Assembly: GCA_002493305.1 (NCBI GenBank) | Contig: DKYJ01000039.1 | Coordinates: 15,958 to 79,957, forward strand | Source of the DNA: Clostridiales bacterium UBA7103 | GTDB lineage: Bacteria > Bacillota > Clostridia > Oscillospirales > Oscillospiraceae | Direction of reading: 5' to 3' | Length of the DNA stretch: 64,000 bases | Part shown: positions 1 through 8,733 of the stretch, piece by piece | How positions within the stretch are numbered: position 1 is the first letter of the stretch | Layout of the letters: every line of letters begins with the position of its first letter | The notes under the pieces: generated by a model | What the model saw: the letters and a program-made list of their open reading frames with translations, nothing else | Databases searched by the model: none | What the model was told of the DNA's origin: nothing | Position numbers and translations under genes: made by a program

Positions 1-1
1 T

Positions 2-691
2 GATGCTTCAGCAGGAAGCGTATTATCACCATCCAAAACTCTTATGAGAGCAGGAAGACTTCTTCCTGCTGATCCAGAGCCAACGTATAGCAGATTTATT
101 CCAAACAAGGACTATATAACAAAGCACAATAGATTTAGCCCACCGGGGGTGGAATGGTTGTATTTGGCCATAGGTGATTCATGTGTTGCCGAGAACTGTG
201 CCTTAAAAGAATGTAGAGCCGTAGCAGGTGAATTGTTCGGTTTGTGTCAGTTCAAACTAAACGAGGAATACTCAGAGAAAACGCTCGTTGACCTCACGAT
301 AGCAGAAGATGTGCAATATGAAGATCTAAACAGGCAGCTTGAAAATTCAGCCGATGATATTCGTGCTCGTGAAGTAAAGGAGGCCGTAGACGGCATCATG
401 CGTAAAGGATATGCCAAAACTCCAGATGTCAGTGACATTAAAAAGGAGTTTACAAAGTGGGCAGCTTATACTTATGCAAGGTTGCTATCAAAACAGATTT
501 TTATTCCTGTGGAAACTGAAGATAAAGAACTCATGTATTCGCCCTTCCAGTGCATAGCTCAATACCTTTTATCTCTTGGGTATGAGGGCATTGTATATTC
601 GAGCACAGTATTCCCAGAAGGGAAAAATGTTGTACTGTTCGATAAAAATGCTGCTACCCCTATAGGCAAGATAAAAAAGATCAATGTATAG
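2..691 (+). CDS. RES-domain protein, 5' end outside window
   Basis: The reading frame is open to the left window edge, so the true start lies upstream; the first in-window ATG is at 44. The protein fits the RES family, whose toxin members act as NAD+ phosphorylases and are usually paired with an Xre/ParS-type antitoxin. Visible family signs are the conserved Arg in HNRFSPPG, the Glu/Arg region in ENCALKECRA and the late Ser in EGIVYSST. No antitoxin is visible downstream; it could lie off the left edge. It ends with TAG, about 60 bp before the convergent recombinase remnant. It sits in mobile-element DNA and is probably cargo. Family assignment is from motif pattern only; toxicity is inference. 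Confidence 0.6.
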   Translation, partial: DASAGSVLSPSKTLMRAGRLLPADPEPTYSRFIPNKDYITKHNRFSPPGVEWLYLAIGDSCVAENCALKECRAVAGELFGLCQFKLNEEYSEKTLVDLTIAEDVQYEDLNRQLENSADDIRAREVKEAVDGIMRKGYAKTPDVSDIKKEFTKWAAYTYARLLSKQIFIPVETEDKELMYSPFQCIAQYLLSLGYEGIVYSSTVFPEGKNVVLFDKNAATPIGKIKKINV

Positions 692-750
692 CGTATAGCA
701 AAAACGCCTCCGAGTCGATGTGGTTCAGCGGCGTTGCTGCATCTACGGGG

Positions 751-2120
751 TTATGCTTTGATCTCGATGCTGTCCTTGAAGGTCACCCGGATGTTCTTCT
801 TGCTGTGAACGGTGATGTAGTCCACCATCGCCAGCCAGTCGGAATCCCGGAACTTCGTCAGCGACTCCCAACTCCGCAACTCCTGCAGGTAGGTCTCAAT
901 CTGGTGCCTCCGGGCTGTGCGCTCGGCAATCAGGTTGGTGACCCCGGTATGTCTGGCTTTTGCCTTATCGAACAGGGCAGCCAGAGCGTCGTAGCGTTTC
1001 TGGTACTCAGCCTGATCGAGGGCAATGTGGGCGTTCTCCTTGATGCACTCCTCGATGAGCTCGGCAGCGATGTTGATTTCCGCTTCCAGCTCCGAAAGCT
1101 CGCTCTCAAGTGCTGCGGTGTTGAGGCTCTTTGCAAGGACCTGCTCGTAAACGAACTGTTCTTTCTGATCGATCACTATGTTAGCCGCCCAGAGGAACAG
1201 TTCTTTTATTTCGTCCTCGGTAAGCGTCGGTGTGGTGCATTTCTGGCCTTCAAACTTGTGGTTGCATTGCCAGATGACCTTCCGGTAGGCGCCGTTGCTG
1301 TGCCAGACCTTCGGCCCATACCAGCTGCCGCAGTCGCCACATTTAACCTTGCTAGAGAAAATGTTGACCGAGCTTCTGCGGTTCTCTCCCTTGGTGCGGG
1401 TAGCCATCAGAGTCTGAACCATCTCGAAGGTCTCCGGAGCGATGATGGCTTCGTGGTTGTCCCGGACGTAATATTGCGGAATCTCACCCTCATTTGTCTT
1501 TTTCTTCTTTGTGAGGAAGTCGACCGTGTAGGTTTTCTGGAGCAGCGCATTGCCCTTGTACTTCTCGTTGGCGAGGATGTTCTTGATGTTGCTGGGGTTC
1601 CAGTGGTCCTTACCACCGGTTGAAGGAATGCCTTCTTCGGTCAGCGTCCGGGCGATCTGGAACGGCGACTGGCCAGTCAGGAACACCTCGTAGATGCGCT
1701 TGACCAGCTTGGCCTGTTCCGGGTTAAACATGAGATTGTGGTTAGACCCCATGTCGTACCCCAGAAACCTCTTGAACGGGATCGTGACCTTGCCATCTGC
1801 AAACCACTTCCGTTGGCCCCATGTGCAGTTCTCTGATATGGATCTGGGCTCCTGCGCCAGCAAGGACATGATGGTCAGCAGGAGCTCACCCTTGCCGTCG
1901 AAGGTCAGATGTTTTCCTTCTCAAAATAGCACTCGATGCCGTTTTCCTTGAGCTGGCGGATGGTGGTCAGACTGTCCACCGTGTTTCTGGCAAAACGGCT
2001 GACCGACTTTGTGATTATTAGGTCGATCTTTCCAGCGAGGGTGTCAGCGACCATGCTTTTAAAGCCCTAACACCTTTTGGTGTTGGTGCCGGTGATACCC
2101 TCGTCTATGTAAACGCTGTC
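751..2120 (-). pseudogene. Decayed large serine recombinase
   Basis: The intact 3' part (751-1869) encodes a Recombinase domain (KRFLGYDMGSN region), a zinc ribbon (KCGDCG ... WQCNHKFEGQKC) and a C-terminal coiled coil, typical of large serine integrases. Upstream on the same strand the catalytic domain is recognisable but broken. At about 2120-2070 it reads like YIDEGITGTNTKR and then hits a stop; it resumes as a [20 protein letters not shown] stretch, then needs a frameshift around 1915 (after YFEKENI) to rejoin the downstream frame. The first roughly 40-50 residues, including the nucleophilic serine, are missing. It cannot encode an active enzyme and is probably a relic of an earlier integration. 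The intact recombinase at 27.2 kb is a different protein. Confidence 0.85.
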
Positions 2121-2150
2121 TTTAATACAAGGGAAATACCCAATAAACAA

Positions 2151-2192
2151 GGGCTTTCAGCGGTATCGCTCCGCCGGAAGCCCTCTTTTTTT
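2151..2192 (+). terminator. Hairpin between recombinase relic and defence operon
   Basis: GGGCTTTC (2151-2158) pairs with GGAAGCCC (2176-2183), with an inner GCGG/CCGC stem, followed on the plus strand by TCTTTTTTT. Read on the minus strand it lies about 135 bp beyond the last defence gene and is followed by TTGTTTATT, so it may end that operon too. No plus-strand gene that would need it is visible. Confidence 0.6.
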
Positions 2193-2233
2193 ATGCCCAT
2201 TTTCAGTTTATCATCGACTTTGCCCGCGAGGAT

Positions 2234-2250
2234 GTGAACCACGGTGAACC
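2234..2250 (+). repeat. 17-bp flanking direct repeat, left copy
   Basis: GTGAACCACGGTGAACC. The same sequence with one mismatch occurs in the same orientation at 20242-20258, so the two copies bracket the 12-gene defence operon almost exactly. Internally the unit is a tandem of GGTGAACC-like halves spaced 10 bp. It could be a target-site or recombination scar, or a regulator-binding iteron; the sequence alone does not decide. Confidence 0.5.
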
Positions 2251-2325
2251 CTCGATTTGAACCCCTCCGAGGGAAAATCAGAAGGTATAGGCAAAATCAA
2301 AATGTGTGAGGAATAATCAAAAGGT

Positions 2326-2997
2326 TTACACACCGAGTCTCTTACGGATATCGTTCAGCCACTCACCGTTATACTTGAAATAGCGTGGCCCGGCAACACC
2401 CCACTTGTTCTGTGTGAGCATTGCCGCCAGAGCAGAAAGAGGCCATTTCTTACCATCATATTCTACATTATGATCATCGACTACCGTGCAGGTTAAGCCT
2501 GACTTTTCGTCTGCACGATTGCAATATTCTATAGTGGCTCCGATGGGAATCTGACAGAGGGAGAATGCAAATGGTGCAAGACGCTCCTTTTTCTGCTCCT
2601 CAATATCCTCCGCAGTATCAGCGGCAGCAACATCGTCAGCACTTGGAGGTATGAGTTTCAACTTATCAGTACATCCGTGAATTTCTGCAATTGCCTCCAG
2701 TATGGAATAGGCGTCCTGTGGAGACATCGCATAAAACTCACGTACTCGTTTCTGCCCGTTGAAATTATCAATAGAGCGAAGGTTCGGATTCAGCTTGTCA
2801 ATAATGGAATGAATCTTTAAATCAGAAAGTCTGGAGTTCACTTCATATGTAGCATAAACACAAAAAGCAAACGGTATGCACTCGCTGCGGTTCAGCTGCT
2901 GAAGCCGTTTCTCAATATCATCCGCATAGCCTATCTTCACATAGTCCGGGAAGGATGGATTGGTTAGAATGTAAATTACTCCTTGCGGTTCACTCAT
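2326..2997 (-). CDS. GIY-YIG nuclease with RAMA/DUF4357-like tail
   Basis: Residues about 1-95 look like a GIY-YIG/T5orf172 nuclease fold, with GVIYIL near the N-terminus and VKIGYADDIEKRL as the second strand and helix. The C-terminal 80 residues (GATIEYCNR ... VEYDGKKWPLSALAA ... FKYNGEWLNDIRKR) resemble the RAMA/DUF4357 module, which is associated with restriction and predicted to read modified DNA. GGAGGTG lies just before the ATG. It is the last gene of the defence operon, 15 bp after drmC. The likely role, by inference, is cutting DNA according to its methylation state. The nuclease family call is fairly firm; the tail assignment is by pattern. Confidence 0.65.
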   Translation of the reverse strand: MSEPQGVIYILTNPSFPDYVKIGYADDIEKRLQQLNRSECIPFAFCVYATYEVNSRLSDLKIHSIIDKLNPNLRSIDNFNGQKRVREFYAMSPQDAYSILEAIAEIHGCTDKLKLIPPSADDVAAADTAEDIEEQKKERLAPFAFSLCQIPIGATIEYCNRADEKSGLTCTVVDDHNVEYDGKKWPLSALAAMLTQNKWGVAGPRYFKYNGEWLNDIRKRLGV

Positions 2998-3012
2998 TTC
3001 AACACCTCCAAC

Positions 3013-3678
3013 TTACACTTCACTGAAAACTTTTGAAAAGATCAGCTTCGTGAATACATCATCTATTTGTTTTGCGATCTGCTTTGATTCTATCAGGGTA
3101 CCGAGTTCTATATTGCCCTGCTGTCCGTGATAGGACAAGTTCGCAGATGTTATTAAGGTCTGCTGCTGGTCAACGGAAATAACCTTTGCATGAAGCGCAG
3201 CCATTTTATCATCTTCCTGATGATAGTTATAAATTTTCAAGAACCGTCCTTTGTACCGAAGTATCTTATCGAATCTGGGCTGCTTGTCAATATCGTTCAC
3301 AAAGAACTTCACAAATACCCCTCGCTGGCTTTTAAGAACGATTGTATCGACCAGTTCCGAGAAATACGAAGATAAGGAGTATCCCGTGATCAGAATATTT
3401 CTTTCCGCTCCATTTATCATCGACTGAACCACATTCATTGTGGTTCTCGCATTGATAGAAAAAGACGGAGGTGCCGTGACCACAAGCGATACCTTATCTG
3501 CATCTGCCTCGGATACATTCATAGCATCAGTAATCGTTCCTATGATGTCATCGCAATGTGCATCGGATAATTCCGGGCAACTACGCTTCAACATTGATGC
3601 GGCATTAGTAGTTCCATTTGCCACATCGCTTTTTACCGTATTTAAGAATATCTCTTTGTTTAGATTTCCACCTGGCAT
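3013..3678 (-). CDS. drmC: DISARM DrmC, phospholipase D-like protein
   Basis: A 221-residue protein with one PLD-type HxK motif, LHAKVISVD at about residue 160, followed by LITSANLSYHGQQGNIELG; this is the usual DrmC layout. An N-terminal helical region precedes the PLD half. PLD-family members cleave phosphodiester bonds and normally need two HxK motifs, so dimerisation is expected. The gene overlaps drmB by 19 bp and has AGGTGAC before its ATG, indicating translational coupling. In characterised DISARM loci DrmC can be dispensable for protection. Identity is supported by its position directly after drmA and drmB. Confidence 0.8.
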   Translation of the reverse strand: MPGGNLNKEIFLNTVKSDVANGTTNAASMLKRSCPELSDAHCDDIIGTITDAMNVSEADADKVSLVVTAPPSFSINARTTMNVVQSMINGAERNILITGYSLSSYFSELVDTIVLKSQRGVFVKFFVNDIDKQPRFDKILRYKGRFLKIYNYHQEDDKMAALHAKVISVDQQQTLITSANLSYHGQQGNIELGTLIESKQIAKQIDDVFTKLIFSKVFSEV

Positions 3679-5408
3679 AAGTCACCTACTAATTCCTTAA
3701 AATATGAGCATTCCTCACGTCCCGGAATAGGAACAACGAGACCTCTGTCAAGCATCCTGTTTCCGTTTTCGCACGCCGTTTCAGATATCATGCAGCATGA
3801 ATGGCAGGCAGCGCCGTTTGAGTTTTTGCCAGCCGGCAAATTGCTCATGCATTCCGGGTCATTCGTGCAAACAAGAGCCTCTTGGAAAGCATCTCGCATA
3901 AGATTAGTCATCTGATCGATATTGCCAAGTTCAACCAAACCGCCGAGTGATCCTTCCTTGTCGGAACTTCCTGTGTAAAGCAGAATGCCGGCCATTTTAT
4001 CACCGAAGTAGATTCTTTCTCTAATGGCTGAAGAAGAATAACCCGATGACATAGACATCTGCTTAATCATCAAGTGAGCAAATGTGTGCATCAGAACATA
4101 AACTGCATTTCTCACGATCGTGATTGTCCAGCCTTTTGACTCGCAAAACTCTCTGTAGGAATCGGAGTATTTCTCCGACAAGCCCTTCACAGCAGGTGAG
4201 TTGAGCCATGCCGTAAGCGTATCCTTGTTAAATTCTATGAAGATGCCCTCGCCATTTACTTCCGCCGCAGGCAGCCAGCGTTCCTGCTTGCCTTTGCTTA
4301 AAGCTACAACATTCGGTTGCTCATCCGCATCCGGATCAGGAGCATCTACTCTCGTGAATCCAAGAAGGACTCGAACCTCTCTAAGTCTGGTCACTCGGAT
4401 GATACGGCTGAAGTACTTCTGCAAATATCCAGGTAGAGCGTCCTCTTCAGCCTTGAAGTGCTTCTTGTTTGATTCATATGCAGGGTCATTGTGGTGTGTG
4501 ATGGCATTGTATTCCATCTGCTTTATTTCAGTGAACTCCTTGATATTGCTCATGCGACGCTCAAGAGCATCATTAAACTCATCTCTGGAGTAAGCAGAGA
4601 AATACATCTCGTATATTTTGGTTATTCCATCGTCTCCCATAAGCTGCTTTGCAAGCTCTATATCACGCAGATGCTCATCGATCAGGTTATACAACGGATT
4701 AATCCACGGCGGAATAGAAATCGCACTTCTGCTCACGGCAAAGTATACATTAGACGCACCTCGCTGTGATGGAATGATAGGCTTGTTACACTTATGGTTC
4801 TTCACGTTCGGTCTAAACGGATGATGGCCTGGGCAGGCAACGCCGTCAAAATTATCTCTCTGAGTTGCACCGCTCATGCTTCGCTTTGCACCGCAGGAGC
4901 ATTCTACCCACATATCCGCAAGCGTGGACGTATTACCTGTCGAATACATCTTTAAAGTTCCATTGCAATCAGACTCGCCTCTGTGTACCCACCACCTCCA
5001 AGGGAAGTCTGCCATGTGACCGTCCTCGCAGATCGTGATAAAACGAGACGGATATGCAGGCCGATGGCACTCAGGGCAAGTGACACCATACTTGAGATAC
5101 TTATCCAAGTCAAAATATTTTCTGGCATCAAACAGCTTGCCGCATTTTAAATTAGAGCATACGTGCCAGTATGGGAAGGTCACAACAGGAACATCACCCG
5201 AAAAACTTGTCCGAGGCATATAGAAGCAATCGACGCCTAAGTATGATGCAAGCCTGCCGTCGATAATTTTTTGTCCCTTCTGTTTCCAGTAGGAGATGTC
5301 AAGAATCGTAACCGAGTCCTTGACCGCATCGACTACCGAGCCAGGGCCAAAGGTGGTTATTATCTGGTTTGGACGTAACTCTCCAAGTTTATTATTATCA
5401 AAAGCCAT
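3660..5408 (-). CDS. drmB: DISARM DrmB (DUF1998)
   Basis: The start is the ATG at 5408 (MAFDNNKLGELRPNQ). It has GGAGG five bases upstream and lies right after the drmA stop; an in-frame ATG at 5504 would overlap drmA and add an unrelated leader. Hallmarks are the N-terminal LGELRPNQIITTFGPGS, zinc-binding cysteine pairs (CSNLKCGKLF, CPECHRPAYPSRF, CEDGHMADFPW), and the C-terminal DUF1998 block with ACHSCCMISETACENGN at about residue 533 followed by RMLDRG. DrmB works with the helicase DrmA as the core DISARM complex that engages incoming DNA. At 582 residues it is normal for the family. Confidence is high from several independent motifs. Confidence 0.92.
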   Translation of the reverse strand: MAFDNNKLGELRPNQIITTFGPGSVVDAVKDSVTILDISYWKQKGQKIIDGRLASYLGVDCFYMPRTSFSGDVPVVTFPYWHVCSNLKCGKLFDARKYFDLDKYLKYGVTCPECHRPAYPSRFITICEDGHMADFPWRWWVHRGESDCNGTLKMYSTGNTSTLADMWVECSCGAKRSMSGATQRDNFDGVACPGHHPFRPNVKNHKCNKPIIPSQRGASNVYFAVSRSAISIPPWINPLYNLIDEHLRDIELAKQLMGDDGITKIYEMYFSAYSRDEFNDALERRMSNIKEFTEIKQMEYNAITHHNDPAYESNKKHFKAEEDALPGYLQKYFSRIIRVTRLREVRVLLGFTRVDAPDPDADEQPNVVALSKGKQERWLPAAEVNGEGIFIEFNKDTLTAWLNSPAVKGLSEKYSDSYREFCESKGWTITIVRNAVYVLMHTFAHLMIKQMSMSSGYSSSAIRERIYFGDKMAGILLYTGSSDKEGSLGGLVELGNIDQMTNLMRDAFQEALVCTNDPECMSNLPAGKNSNGAACHSCCMISETACENGNRMLDRGLVVPIPGREECSYFKELVGDLCQVEI

Positions 5409-5409
5409 G

Positions 5410-8400
5410 TCAATCCTCCGTGTAATAGAACATATTCGCAGAACTCTCGACCTCACGCATGGAACGAAGTGTGGCTTTTTCGTTCTCATCGTGCGGCTGG
5501 TCATACGGATTCATCAACCGGTTATAGCGTTCAGTTCCAACAACGTAATACCGCAGCGGTTTCGTCTGTGCCGCCTGCAGTTTCCACCAGTCAATGAAGC
5601 GGTCTATTTCTTCCTCCGCATCTGCTCGTGCTGACGGCTTGATGATATTAAGTCGGTCAATTATCAGCTTCTTTACAGAATCAAGCTGCTCCGTGGTTAG
5701 TGAGCCAATAGCCGCCGCATCCGGGTTATTTGCCATGTTCGGGAAGTTCAAGCGTATTGCTGATATTATCAGCGCGTGCATAACACGGTCTCTTGCTCTG
5801 GCAGAGAACGGTGTTGCCGTTGTTCCTTCGACAAAACGATAAAGCTGCGAATGATAGCCGGTAAAATTCTCGTAGTGCGATAAGTCACGCGGACGGTATG
5901 CATTGTAGAGCGTAACCACAAGTCCAGGAAACGCGCGACCGATACGGCTTGTTGCCTGAATGTATTCCGAGTTCTGTTTCGGCTGACCTGTCACCACCAT
6001 CAGTCCAAGACGGTCAACGTCCATACCAACAGCAATCATGTTTGTGGCGATAGCAGTATCCAGACAGTCTTTTGAAGCACAAGTCGTTTCAAGCTGATTC
6101 AGCTTTTCCGGAATCTTGTAAGATGACATACGGGAAGTGATCTCCACGTTGTGGTTCAGATACCGCTGCTTATCCAGGCCGTACTTATTCTTGATACGAT
6201 ATATTCTCTTCGGAATGTCGTCTTGTAAAAGTCTGACCGCACCGCCGAGTTCTCGGATACTGTTGAAGTAGCCAACAAGAGAATAGTACGGGTCAATCAC
6301 ATCCTTGTATTCATCTTGGAGGGAGTATGTATAAGCAGCCTGCAGGATGATGGCGTAAACACGCAGCAAGGCTGTCTTTACAGACTGACCGGGTGCGCAG
6401 ACGCCCACATATTTTCGGAATGGATCATCCTCTACGGAAATCTCTCTGATGAAGAAACTGTCTCCGATTTCAAATCCGTTCGGCGGAAACTGCGTCGTAT
6501 TCTTTCTTGCGTAAAGGCATCTGGTCTGCGCCTCCGCATTCTTGATTGTAGCTGTTGAAACGACATACTTCGGCTTAATGCCATCATGGATACACATATC
6601 CTCGATAATCGTCTCATAGGCACCGTAAACCGTACCAAGCGGTCCCGTAATAAGATGCAGCTCGTCCTGAATAATAAGTTCCGGTGGTAGGAACGGTCTA
6701 ATATTGACCATCGTTGATGCAGGCAAAGAAGCCGTTTTATTGTGGCGACCGTGTTCCGCTCCAATCGCAACATAACCATCTCGGCTGCATTTTCTGTCCA
6801 CTCTGCCAAAGAGCGCATTCGTATTCACATCCCAAGGCAGGCGTGCAAATTTATCAACGGTCGACAGAATAATAGTCGGACACTTTGCATATATCTCTTC
6901 ATCGACAAGATAAACCGGGATCGGTATTCTGTCGTTTTTGTATCTGTAAAACTGGCAATCCCGATCAGAGCAAAAAATCTCGATAGACTTCTTATCGGTG
7001 TCAATGTTAAAGTTCTCTTCCTTGAGAGGCTTTCCGCAGAACGGGCAGGTTAAAAGCTGCTTATAAACATGATTCCTTGCGCTCCTTGCTGCCTGCGGAT
7101 TATCAGCTTTTTCAATAAACTCATCAAATTTGTTAGGCGTTACTCCGCCTCCTACCCAGAAACCAATGCTGATAGGTTCTTTACCAAACTGCGGGTATGC
7201 CTGCCGTCTGATCATTTCGGCTGCAAGCACCATCTTTGTAATACGGTCTCTCTGCTGTGTGGTGAGCAAGCGGAGCGTATAACGGAGCATAACGGTCACG
7301 CCGCCATCTCGATTGTATTCCTCTCCATCAGACGCTCTAAGCCTTCTGTTGGCGATAACGAATGCCATAAGGCCAAGGTAAGCCTCTGTTTTACCACCGC
7401 CGGTAGGAAAGTAGAGCAAATCAACGACCTCACGGTCTTTATGCTTCGGATCAACGATTCCCGCAAGGTTCATCAGAATAAAAGCAATCTGGAACGGACG
7501 CCATCCGAAGTTGTTATCAGGATTTTTTGGATTAATGAAATCTTGGAAATTGCACTCTGTTCCGGTTCCATGCTTCTTCGCGTAGCCCTTTATGCTATTC
7601 TGCAAGAAGATTACACGGTTCATAAAGCAGAAAGCCTCAAATGAAGTGTCGTCATTCTCAACAATGCTGATGCCTTCACGGATACGCTTCAGAGCGTCTT
7701 GACAGCGGGCAACGACCTTGTTGCCGATCTTATCCTTAAAAATGGGATTGCTCATTCTTGCGTTTCCGAGAAGCGTAGAGTTAATCCACTTCTCATAAGA
7801 GTCAGCCAGGGTATTAAGTTTACCGATGGTTTCTTCCTTTTTCGATTTTACAGACATGGTAAATGTCGAGAAGAAGTATCGGTCAAATCCATCCAAAGCG
7901 GCGCTGACACCCGGAAACTCATATTCGGGTATAAATGCTGATTTCACATATGTTGTTCTGCCATCAACCGGGGTATCCCACACCGCTGCGCAGCCACGTC
8001 CGCGTCCCATGATCGGGCGCTGCTCAAAATAAAACTCATCGGAGGCAAGTATCTCTCTGCAAATATGTTCTGCAATAAACGAAGCAGAACCGTCCTCCGA
8101 ATAAGCCTTGATTTCCACCTGGAACATAATCGCCTCTGCACTGTTGGCAGGATTCTTTCTCTTGTTAATGACATATGCCGTTACAAGAGAATATCCTCCC
8201 TTCAAAGGAATACGGGACACATGAACATGAACATTGGAGTCGCAGACAAGCTGGTAATCCTTTGTTCGTGTAAAATCCTTAAACTGGACACGAACCGTTT
8301 CTTCCATAGGCTGGCGCGTATATATAGCACGGCTGTGTTCTTTTTCATCCTTACCGGTATATTTTTCAGAGGATTTTACATAGTCTCCCCATGTCACATC

Positions 8401-8733
8401 CAAGTTGATACTCTCTGTATCGCTTTGGATGTAGAAACTGATACCGATAGAGGACGGCAGCTGAAAATGTGTGGTGGATATAGGCTCGTTGTCATCATCC
8501 TCGCCTGCCGTAAAATCCTCGCCATCCTCAAATGCCATATCAGCATCAACTTCCTGCTCTCCGGCGCCAGAGTAATCCTCGTCATCGCTCTGAATATCGA
8601 GCATACCCACGAGATAGGCATAGCGTGGATTCTCTTCAAGAACCTCTTCCTTTTCTCTGGGACCGATAAGGTCAGTTCTTATGGCATCAATGATTTTTTG
8701 CCTGACCTCCGAATACTTAAATCTGTCAGCCAT
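5410..8733 (-). CDS. drmA: DISARM DrmA helicase
   Basis: An 1107-residue SF2-type helicase. Visible motifs are Walker A PTGGGKTEAYLGL at about residue 440, the family-specific IIQDELHLITGPLG at about 688 (DELH instead of DEAH), and the C-terminal block VGMDVDRLGLMVVTGQPKQ ... ATSRIGR at about 900-930. A CPFCGKPL ... CSDRDCQFY zinc finger sits between the helicase halves. The acidic N-terminal region (EDEDYSGAGEQEVDAD) is typical. Its ATG overlaps the stop of the upstream Res-like gene by one base (TAATG). In DISARM, DrmA and DrmB load on foreign DNA with free 5' ends. Identification as DrmA is firm. Confidence 0.92.
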   Translation of the reverse strand: MADRFKYSEVRQKIIDAIRTDLIGPREKEEVLEENPRYAYLVGMLDIQSDDEDYSGAGEQEVDADMAFEDGEDFTAGEDDDNEPISTTHFQLPSSIGISFYIQSDTESINLDVTWGDYVKSSEKYTGKDEKEHSRAIYTRQPMEETVRVQFKDFTRTKDYQLVCDSNVHVHVSRIPLKGGYSLVTAYVINKRKNPANSAEAIMFQVEIKAYSEDGSASFIAEHICREILASDEFYFEQRPIMGRGRGCAAVWDTPVDGRTTYVKSAFIPEYEFPGVSAALDGFDRYFFSTFTMSVKSKKEETIGKLNTLADSYEKWINSTLLGNARMSNPIFKDKIGNKVVARCQDALKRIREGISIVENDDTSFEAFCFMNRVIFLQNSIKGYAKKHGTGTECNFQDFINPKNPDNNFGWRPFQIAFILMNLAGIVDPKHKDREVVDLLYFPTGGGKTEAYLGLMAFVIANRRLRASDGEEYNRDGGVTVMLRYTLRLLTTQQRDRITKMVLAAEMIRRQAYPQFGKEPISIGFWVGGGVTPNKFDEFIEKADNPQAARSARNHVYKQLLTCPFCGKPLKEENFNIDTDKKSIEIFCSDRDCQFYRYKNDRIPIPVYLVDEEIYAKCPTIILSTVDKFARLPWDVNTNALFGRVDRKCSRDGYVAIGAEHGRHNKTASLPASTMVNIRPFLPPELIIQDELHLITGPLGTVYGAYETIIEDMCIHDGIKPKYVVSTATIKNAEAQTRCLYARKNTTQFPPNGFEIGDSFFIREISVEDDPFRKYVGVCAPGQSVKTALLRVYAIILQAAYTYSLQDEYKDVIDPYYSLVGYFNSIRELGGAVRLLQDDIPKRIYRIKNKYGLDKQRYLNHNVEITSRMSSYKIPEKLNQLETTCASKDCLDTAIATNMIAVGMDVDRLGLMVVTGQPKQNSEYIQATSRIGRAFPGLVVTLYNAYRPRDLSHYENFTGYHSQLYRFVEGTTATPFSARARDRVMHALIISAIRLNFPNMANNPDAAAIGSLTTEQLDSVKKLIIDRLNIIKPSARADAEEEIDRFIDWWKLQAAQTKPLRYYVVGTERYNRLMNPYDQPHDENEKATLRSMREVESSANMFYYTED

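Noticed and set aside
718..1623. A 301-codon plus-strand frame over the recombinase relic
   Set aside because: The minus strand encodes recognisable Recombinase and zinc-ribbon sequence; the plus frame has no family features.
5409..5504. drmB starting at ATG 5504
   Set aside because: This would add 32 residues overlapping the drmA end in another frame; ATG 5408 has GGAGG and the conserved DrmB start.
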